A DNA stretch of 64,000 nt, taken from the NCBI GenBank assembly GCA_009760855.2, contig WPIO01000084.1:769001-833000 (forward strand), in the 5' to 3' direction. Under the pieces are notes generated by a model. The model was given only the letters and a program-made list of their open reading frames with translations, did no database searches and had not been told where the DNA came from. The stretch's first letter is position 1, and the number at the start of each line of letters is the position of its first letter. Below, in pieces: positions 45,535 through 64,000 of the stretch. This DNA is from Cristatella mucedo. Its lineage: Eukaryota; Bryozoa; Phylactolaemata; Cristatellidae. The position numbers were made by a program, and so were the translations under genes.

Positions 45535-46533
45535 ATAATAACATATTTGATAAAGCGCTCTCAGAAAACTCAATCTTGCACTGGTGCAGCTCTCAGCTTA
45601 GCCGCGATGGGAGCCCTTGCCTTAGAGGGGGGGGGGTCGACTAGGGCGCCTAGTACAGACGCAGCTCCTGACTCACCTAGCTCAGGTTAGAATGGAGCTT
45701 TATGCAGGCGATGCGGTTAGGAGATGGAGCGACTAATGTGGTTGTCTTAGCGGGTTTGACTTGGACAGCTAGTACAAGCCCGACTCCTGGTCTACCCGCT
45801 AAAGTTAGAATGAAGCCTGGTGCAGACGTTGCGGTCAGGATGTGCACCGACTAATATGCTGAAGTAGAAATAGCAGCGGCGCGCGAGGTCAGGAGTTGAG
45901 AGGTGAGAGAATATAATGAGACGAGTGAGAGCTTACTGGGACAGCTTCGGTAGTCGAGCAGAGACTACGCCCCGAGAGCTCAGGGCTGCAGCTTGGTAGT
46001 CGATGCGAGACTACGCTTCGAGAGCACGAGAGACGAACCCACGGCGACGAACAGCTAAGTGTAACTTAGACTGCGCAGTTGTGTTCTGCCGGCTACTCAG
46101 TTAGCTGCTCGTATCTTGGGGTGCTGTAGCAACCCGCCTTCGCAATTGCTAGCGACGCGCGCATAGGTTAGTGTGTTATACGCGGGCTTCGGGAGTTCGC
46201 GCAGTTAACTCCGTCAGTCCGGTACGCGCCGCGTAAACGCACAGGGTAGTTGGTTATACTCGGGCTTCGGGAGTTCTCGCAATTAACTCCGTCGGTCCGG
46301 TACGCGCCGCGTAAAGCGCTTGCGCCGGCGCGTAACCACTACTAACAGGCCCACAATAAACTGTTGCTTTCGGCACCCAGTTGTGGCCGCCTGTGTTTTA
46401 ACCGCACTGCAGCACTGCATCACACAGTCCACCGGTAGAGAACCGGGGGACGAGCTTCTACGCGGTTACAATCTCTTTATAGGTGCTTTACATTTGCTGC
46501 AAAGGAAAGACGATCGAACGGTTGGTGGTATTT
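45535..46533 (-). mobile_element. LINE-A tail split by a probable solo LTR
   Basis: The family tail is present as 45535-45576 and resumes at 46471-46533. Joining across the insertion restores the usual tail with four duplicated bases (ATCT). This is the target site of the LTR described separately. Confidence 0.82.
45577..46470 (+). mobile_element. Probable solo LTR, 894 bp, TG...CA with 4-bp target duplication
   Basis: Begins TGCACTGG and ends GGTTACA. It is flanked by ATCT on both sides (45573-45576, 46471-46474) inside a LINE-A tail. It contains AATAAA at about 46354, with the GC-rich end of the element following, as expected for R-U5 in plus orientation. Three pairs of internal near-tandem duplications are visible: about 45640-45750 with 45750-45860; about 45935-45975 with 45990-46030; and about 46170-46240 with 46250-46320. 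No coding sequence is present. A solo LTR formed by recombination is the simplest reading. A non-autonomous DNA transposon is less likely because terminal inverted repeats are very weak. Confidence 0.7.
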
Positions 46534-46741
46534 AATGACTTGACGACAGTAATCCCTGCGATGAAATATTCTTCATAAAGACCTCAAGTTCGTGATTATT
46601 CCTGGAGTCAACGCTGCTTACCATTCATCATTTCCAAAGCTACCAAAGACAAAGAGCTAAGACTAAGAAAAAACCGCCGTCGCTTTACCCAGCCTGTTGG
46701 TTCGCTTGCAGTCAATCCAGATTAAAGAAAAGTTAAGATTA

Positions 46742-46895
46742 GCTTATCAAGCAGCCTCTTTTGTATAGCGGCAGAATAGCTTTAAAGGTTATCATCCCCA
46801 CCCTTGCAGTGGGTAATAAAGGATTGCCTGCTGCCAGACTCGAACTCAAAACCTGGGTCGTGAAGAGCGAGCACCTTAGTTGGAGGCCAGATGCA
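46742..46895 (-). mobile_element. SINE-T copy
   Basis: Minus strand with head (AAGGTGCTCGCTCTTCACGA), B-box GAGTTCGAGTC, middle and AGAGGCTGC end. It lies upstream of GCC1. Confidence 0.72.
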
Positions 46896-47769
46896 ATATG
46901 GAACTGATTCTGGGAATAGTTTGATGTTGAGAGCCTTTTGAGAGTCATTCTCGCAATCGTTGTATGAGTGATCCACATTCACAAGCACTTTCCACCCGTC
47001 CAGACTTGTTTAATATTGTAGATCCTGGAGCTTCGAAGCTCTCTGGACAATATAAAGTGAATGGACTGACGCGACTCAGACTGAACAAGACGGAGGGAAT
47101 GACAGAGACAGCCGCTGTGGTAACACTGCACGGGAATGTGGCAGACATACAGAGACTACAAACAGCGGCCAGTATTCGCCCTTTTCCATTGAAAATAAAC
47201 TTGCATGGCTCAGGGGGCACTTCATGCTTTACTTTAACATGTCTGGCTTCAAAGCACCGCCGCACACGTTGACGTCAGGCATGAAGGCAGGCGCGGGAAA
47301 TACGGACAGTCAGCTAGCTAATCTCGAAACCCCTGGCAGCTCTATATGTGTTAACGGGGATCTGACATTGCACTAAAATACGCGGAACAATGTAACGAGA
47401 TCAGGGCAGTCAGACTGCGCCACATCCTAGCAAATCTTCACCCACTAGTTACAAAGACTAGTCGAAATTGGTGCGATTGGCTATAAATATTTGTCTCTGG
47501 CGGATGTCTCATCGGGTGAAATTGGCCTGGCTTTAAGTACTGATAATATGAATGGGTTTTCTCTCGTTCTTAGGCTATGAAAGCCCTCACTGTTTTAGAA
47601 GTTAATGCTCTTCAAAAGGTTTGAGAGTACTCGATCGAGCCATCTCCTGGAAACGGGGAGGAAGTGCCAGTAGAGGGGAAGGGGAACTGGCTTATTTTAC
47701 TAGGAAGAGGGTCTGAGGCACCCCAGAAGCTTAAAAAAACCATTATTTTTAATTAACCTATATTATTGT
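46896..47769. other. Intergenic DNA between ESF1 and GCC1
   Basis: Overlapping 102- and 106-codon frames on opposite strands at 46945-47272 look like chance. No homology recognised. Confidence 0.4.
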
Positions 47770-47850
47770 TAATGTACTCAAGTCGCGTCAACGAAAGTGG
47801 TTGCTGATTCACTGGCCGGCGCTAGCCAATGGGAGAAGAGCCTACGAAAT
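47770..47850 (+). repeat. Repeat R, core-only copy
   Basis: Core CAACGAAAGTGGTTGCTGATT, then GCTAGCCAATGGGAGAAGAG, matching the other copies' core with a clear CCAAT box. Confidence 0.5.
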
Positions 47851-47994
47851 TCACTTAGACAAATGCGAACGACATCAGTTGCAAGTCAAAAGCAAGTTCA
47901 TTGAAACGGAACTCGAGGTTTACGGCATTAATAAAGGTACAGGAGTGCGTACAAGTGGACTAAATGAAAGGTATCAAGTTTAACCAATCTTTAT

Positions 47995-48285
47995 CATTTT
48001 GAATGTACGCGAATCTCGTAAACGGAAGTCACTGCTGATTAGCTCCACGAAAGTGACCAATAAAAGGAGAGCCCGCGAAACTTCTGTTTATAATTTCGGT
48101 ATGAAAAAATGCACTCGCAAAGCTGAAATTGAAAATTAAACTAATAACATTTAATTAATTTGAAAGTTCTAGAGGATCTTACATGCATACATAAGGCGAA
48201 TCCAAGTGAGCATGGTCATTGGTGGAGAATCAGAATGCACTAAAACACAGCACGAGGTACACAGATGTGATTAAGGTCAAATAAC
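47995..48285 (+). repeat. Repeat R, copy 2
   Basis: Colinear with 10098-10350 over about 250 bp with gaps. Core is GTAAACGGAAGTCACTGCTG followed by GACCAATAAAAGGAGAGCCC. Confidence 0.6.
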
Positions 48286-48361
48286 TCACGACGATAAACG
48301 AAAGAGTGAGAAGGTTTCAATTGTAGCTCAGTGTTTAAGATCATTTCGTAATCTCTTTCAT

Positions 48362-48515
48362 ACTAGCTGATTTAACAGCCTCTTTTGTATAGCGACAGCT
48401 GAGCCTTTACGGCTTCCATCGCAGCTTGTATCGGCAATAAAGAATCGCCCTCCGCAGAATTCGAACCCAAAACCTCGGGACCAAGGTCACGATGAGCAGC
48501 CACCTTTTCTCTTCA
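48362..48515 (-). mobile_element. SINE-T copy
   Basis: Minus strand with B box GGGTTCGAATTC, middle GGCGATTCTTTATTGCC and end AAGAGGCTGTTAAATCAGCT. One of the better preserved copies. Confidence 0.75.
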
Positions 48516-49064
48516 CGGTAGTGGGAAAGAGAAAATTAATAAAGCAAGCATTTATTTTCGAACAATAATTTTGAATTTTGACAGGAATTGTGTTCCATAA
48601 AAAACCGAACTACACCGAATATATGCCAAAATATATCGCAGGCAACAACGTGTGCGGCAAACAACGGAGGAAGACTACAAGCGTTACGCTTTAGAAGTTC
48701 ATGGTAAGCGAAACTTTCTTCAAACTCGGCAAAAATAAGAGACCGGACGGGCAGATGTCGAGCGTCGCGGCGAAATTCTAACATCAAGCTTACAGATTCT
48801 CAAATTCAAGCATGACATCCTGCGATTGTTTGTGGTTCTTGGCTAGTATTCCAACCCAAATTTACAGGCGGCAGCTTTATTGTAAATGGAACAATGCTAC
48901 GATTACGGTTAGGGACAGTGCGCATGTAGGCCCGGGGCGCCACTTTCCGCGACTGTGTAGTTGAGAGCCTACAGTGTTCCACGACTTGGCAGCTGAGAAT
49001 ATTTGCTGGGAAACTCCAAAAACTTTAATGCTACGCCAAAAATTATTCTCGACCTGCATTGACT
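48516..49064. other. Intergenic DNA upstream of GCC1
   Basis: No supported gene or repeat. Confidence 0.45.
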
Positions 49065-49215
49065 TCCACCTCGCAATGTATTGATTTCAAAGATCTTATC
49101 ACTTTCTTTTCGGTCCCTTCATTCACTTGCTTCGGCGTCCTTTGCAGCAAATGTAAAGCGCCTAGAAATAGGTCGAGTTCTCTGAGGGGGCTTTACCAAG
49201 TGTATTATTATTCAT
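49065..49215 (+). mobile_element. LINE-A 3' fragment with internal deletion
   Basis: RT C-terminal words (FKDLITFF, FSVPSF) run directly into the family 3' tail (AAATGTAAAGCGCCTAG) and a TTA tail. Most of the ORF end and 3' UTR is missing. It lies 450 bp upstream of GCC1. Confidence 0.75.
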
Positions 49216-49575
49216 TACCCATCTAGAGCTCACTCCTCAATCTTCGTCTCGCACCGCCTCTGCTCCTCCAACTAAGCACAAAAGTGCCCAGAGTAACTTT
49301 GCGCTCTGCATGTTGCAAGTAAAAAAAACACCAAATGGCACGCGATCGCGACGCTCGCAAACGCACCCGCCGATAATCTCGCTCCGAACCGTAGACACGT
49401 CCGCGGTCCAAACCCACACCGGATGAACCGAGACAGAAGTCTGTGGCGGCGAGTGCATTAATCCCGTTTTTTAGCTGCTGCAGCGTAGCAGCCGGAATCG
49501 GCGGCCGTTCTTGTGGCTCGGCCCACTGGCGAGAGGCTCGAGTGTCCCGAATCGCCGCTCGGCGACGTTTCCGTC

Positions 49576-49641
49576 ATGTGGGACCTGCAGACTTTGCTAA
49601 GCAGGCGCCCAGGAATTGCTCGTACAGTCTTAGGGTCGTGA
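49576..49641 (+). other. 21-codon upstream ORF before GCC1
   Basis: ATG at 49576 opens a 21-codon frame ending TGA at 49639-49641, 18 bp before the GCC1 start. If transcribed it could modulate translation. The surrounding 49.37-50.34 kb is GC-rich with many CpG and probably spans the promoter. Transcription start is unknown. Confidence 0.3.
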
Positions 49642-49659
49642 CCAGCCGTCCTGTTTACG

Positions 49660-64000
<14,341 letters not shown>

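Overview
This is animal nuclear DNA. The genes are split by many GT-AG introns, and the non-coding space is packed with non-LTR retrotransposons, tRNA-derived SINEs, a probable solo LTR and long dinucleotide tracts. The three proteins are metazoan housekeeping proteins. The repeat style (L2/CR1-like LINEs with TTA-type tails) suggests an invertebrate or basal deuterostome, but I cannot name a clade from sequence alone.

Three genes are present. (1) 12219-18253, + strand: a complete 8-exon MAT1 gene (MNAT1, RING subunit of the CDK-activating kinase, CAK/TFIIH), predicted 346 aa. (2) 18501-41900, - strand: a complete 12-exon ESF1 gene (nucleolar 18S rRNA-processing factor), predicted 868 aa. (3) 49660 to the window edge, + strand: the first 10 exons (about 577 residues) of a GCC1/GCC88-like golgin. 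Its C-terminal GRIP domain should lie beyond the window. I built these gene models by hand: exon phases agree across every junction, and residues either side of the junctions match what I remember of the human proteins. MAT1 and ESF1 converge with 247 bp between stop codons. ESF1 and GCC1 diverge across about 7.8 kb of repeat-rich DNA. The three act in different processes (transcription/cell cycle, ribosome biogenesis, Golgi tethering), and nothing indicates an operon or a shared pathway.

I name the interspersed repeats locally. LINE-A is an L2/CR1-like element with a TTA-type tail. LINE-B is a second LINE with a pentanucleotide tail. SINE-S has a tRNA-like head and a LINE-A-like tail. SINE-T is a second tRNA-derived SINE. 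Repeat R is an unclassified AT-rich repeat with CCAAT-like boxes. Region by region: 1-12 kb is intergenic with LINE/SINE debris and a GC-rich hairpin block (3.64-4.42 kb). 12.2-18.3 kb is MAT1. 18.5-41.9 kb is ESF1, whose introns carry the largest LINE copies. 42-49.6 kb is intergenic and holds a probable 894-bp solo LTR inside a LINE-A tail. 49.7-64 kb is GCC1, with a 23-bp minisatellite and a 98-bp AG tract in introns.

I found no new gene system. The most informative signals are retrotransposon biology: the solo LTR with target duplication, a twin-priming-like inverted LINE, LINE/SINE tail sharing, and dinucleotide tracts that arose at the same internal site in independent LINE copies.
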